Shown here: positions 5,847-6,709 of the stretch, piece after piece | Layout: every line of letters begins with the position of its first letter | How positions within the stretch are numbered: position 1 is the first letter of the stretch | Assembly (NCBI GenBank): GCA_927911475.1 | Contig: CAKMPP010000074.1 | Coordinates: 1 to 6,709, forward strand | Source: an uncultured Solobacterium sp. | Lineage (GTDB): Bacteria > Bacillota_I > Bacilli_A > Erysipelotrichales > Erysipelotrichaceae | Direction of reading: 5' to 3' | Length of the DNA: 6,709 bases | Translations under genes and position numbers: made by a program | The notes under the pieces: model-generated | Databases searched by the model: none | What the model was told of the DNA's origin: nothing | What the model saw: the letters and a program-made list of their open reading frames with translations, nothing else

Positions 5847-6568
5847 GATACATGTAATCAATTGTATCGATTAAAAAAGCAGTTATACAACGAATGACAT
5901 TTAGGGCTTCTCTTAAATCGTGATTCGTTTTTTGTTTTGCCCAAAGTGTAATAGAAGAAAAAATTATATTCACTAACGTCTATTCCATAGTAGAAACAGA
6001 TACAATAGAGTATACTCTTCATTTCGATTTCACTTGAAGAATATTGTGGGAAATGTGATTTGATTAAATGATAAATATATCTTTGTAATGCATGTTTGGT
6101 TTGTATCGTAATATCATCGGTTGTAACTAAAAGAATTGTGTCAGTCACAACTTTGGATGTTAGAAAGACAAGAATCCTTCTTAATTGGTTTATATTTATA
6201 CCTATATGCTTAGGTATAAATTCCTTACCAACTGTATGTGTGATATCAAAGACAGCACGTAATTGCTTTTTATTGTCGCTATCTGATAGTAGTGAAATGG
6301 CAGTATAACCTCTACGAACAGTACGGTGATATCTTTGCCAAGCTTTATATGTTAAGACATATGTAGCAGTTGGACATTGCGTAAAGATTAAAATAATGTT
6401 CTCGATGGATTCCTCATGGAAATAACATAATTGTTTTAAGAATGTTAGATAGTTTTCAGGATAAAAGATATTTATTAAATTCTCCTGAATCATATGCACG
6501 AGTTGTATTTTTGTTAAAGATGTTTTCATAGGTTGGTATATACAAATTAAGCTCATCCAGCTAAACAA
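5827..6568 (-). CDS. ArdC/LtrC-like protein, ssDNA-binding-type domain only, one +1 frameshift
   Basis: A central block resembles the N-terminal domain of ArdC/LtrC-like anti-restriction and conjugation proteins: NIILIFTQCPTATYVLTYKAW, then RYHRTVRRGYTAISLL, then VFDITHT (residues 57-112 from the TTG start). Further on, EMKSILYCICFYYGIDVSEY resembles the ExxxxAYVVCQHYGLDTSDY stretch of LtrC-like proteins. No HExxH zinc motif is present, so the metallopeptidase part seems absent. Read literally it stops at 5858-5860. One extra base in the A6 run at 5958-5963 (T6 on the coding strand) explains this: the other frame continues SSITLWAKQKTNHDLREALNVI... to TAG at 5827-5829, which again fits the family, giving about 246 residues. 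Start choice is open. TTG at 6568 lies 13 bases after AAAGGAG (6588-6582). ATG at 6556 overlaps the upstream stop as ATGA. Such genes are common on integrative and conjugative elements, but no conjugation gene is visible here. Confidence 0.7.
5890..5933 (+). terminator. Possible terminator of the UPF0126 gene
   Basis: ACGAAT (5890-5895) pairs with ATTCGT (5923-5928). The inner pairs AC/GT and ATTTA/TAAAT extend the stem past one mismatch and one bulge. A run of six T ends at 5933. It lies 44 bases after the restored stop, inside the antisense coding region of the ArdC-like gene. The imperfect stem makes this moderate only. Confidence 0.4.
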
Positions 6569-6709
6569 AATCTGTATACATCTCCTTTCTTACCCAGATT
6601 AGTATCGGTCTGGGAAACCGTGTAGAATTGAGATTCGTGAATGCGTACTAGAATCTTATAGGTTTGTAGCTTGACTACGTGAGGTATTATCTGACCTGCT
6701 TTCGTTTGT
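6553..6709 (-). CDS. C-terminal end of an unidentified minus-strand ORF running off the window
   Basis: Reading leftward from the window edge, one minus-strand frame stays open for 51 codons (ending ...TNLGKKGDVYRFCLAG) to a TGA at 6555-6553. That stop overlaps an in-frame ATG of the ArdC-like gene as ATGA, and the last codons carry the ArdC-like gene's AAAGGAG. This is how genes of one operon are joined. The plus strand here is full of stops. No family is recognised from this fragment, and 51 open codons could occur by chance in AT-rich DNA, so it is tentative. Confidence 0.4.
   Translation of the reverse strand, partial: QTKAGQIIPHVVKLQTYKILVRIHESQFYTVSQTDTNLGKKGDVYRFCLAG

Noticed and set aside
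6096..6308. A 70-codon plus-strand ORF inside the ArdC-like region
   Set aside because: The minus strand holds the ArdC-like motifs; this reading has no ribosome binding site and no recognisable domain.
1..6709. CRISPR array, insertion sequence or integrase attachment duplication
   Set aside because: No regularly spaced direct repeats, transposase or integrase frames, or duplicated tRNA 3' end were seen in the window.

Overview
The window looks like chromosomal DNA of a low-GC Firmicute. AT-rich codons, strong AGGAGG-type ribosome binding sites, TTGxxx/TATAAT promoters, a perfect CcpA-type cre match and a tRNA without an encoded CCA end all fit. The style of the proteins suggests an Erysipelotrichia-like lineage, but that is an impression and not a demonstrated assignment.

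Layout, left to right. (1) An MscS-family mechanosensitive channel gene at the left edge, whose N-terminus is split over three reading frames. (2) A 300-base intergenic stretch with a perfect 16-bp cre palindrome, two possible promoters, a possible 27-codon small ORF in a hairpin-rich region, and an intrinsic terminator. (3) An operon of an ankyrin-repeat protein (frameshifted) and, ten bases downstream, a paralogous elongation factor G (EF-G-like translational GTPase), ending in a 13-bp-stem terminator. (4) A single tRNA-Leu(CAA) with its own promoter and terminator. (5) A thioredoxin-type glutathione peroxidase followed by a short SSB, probably co-transcribed. (6) A UPF0126/TRIC-type membrane protein (frameshifted), driven by an extended -10 promoter embedded in the preceding terminator and overlain by a 20-bp palindrome. 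(7) On the minus strand, converging on it, an ArdC/LtrC-like protein with only the ssDNA-binding-type domain (frameshifted), preceded by the end of another minus-strand ORF that runs off the window.

The most important caution concerns sequence quality. Four of the seven recognisable protein genes contain single-base indels, and four of the five indels lie at or beside A/T homopolymers. Undoing each one restores textbook family sequence, and the tRNA also has an extra base and an acceptor mismatch. This looks much more like sequencing or assembly error than a set of pseudogenes. I therefore give restored gene extents and explain them.

Most of the window is ordinary housekeeping and stress physiology: osmotic channel, translation factor, tRNA, peroxide defence, ssDNA binding and a small-solute membrane protein. 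I see no clear undescribed system. The points most worth a second look are the cre site with its hairpin-rich leader and small ORF, the ankyrin/EF-G pairing, and the palindromic operator candidate ahead of the UPF0126 gene.
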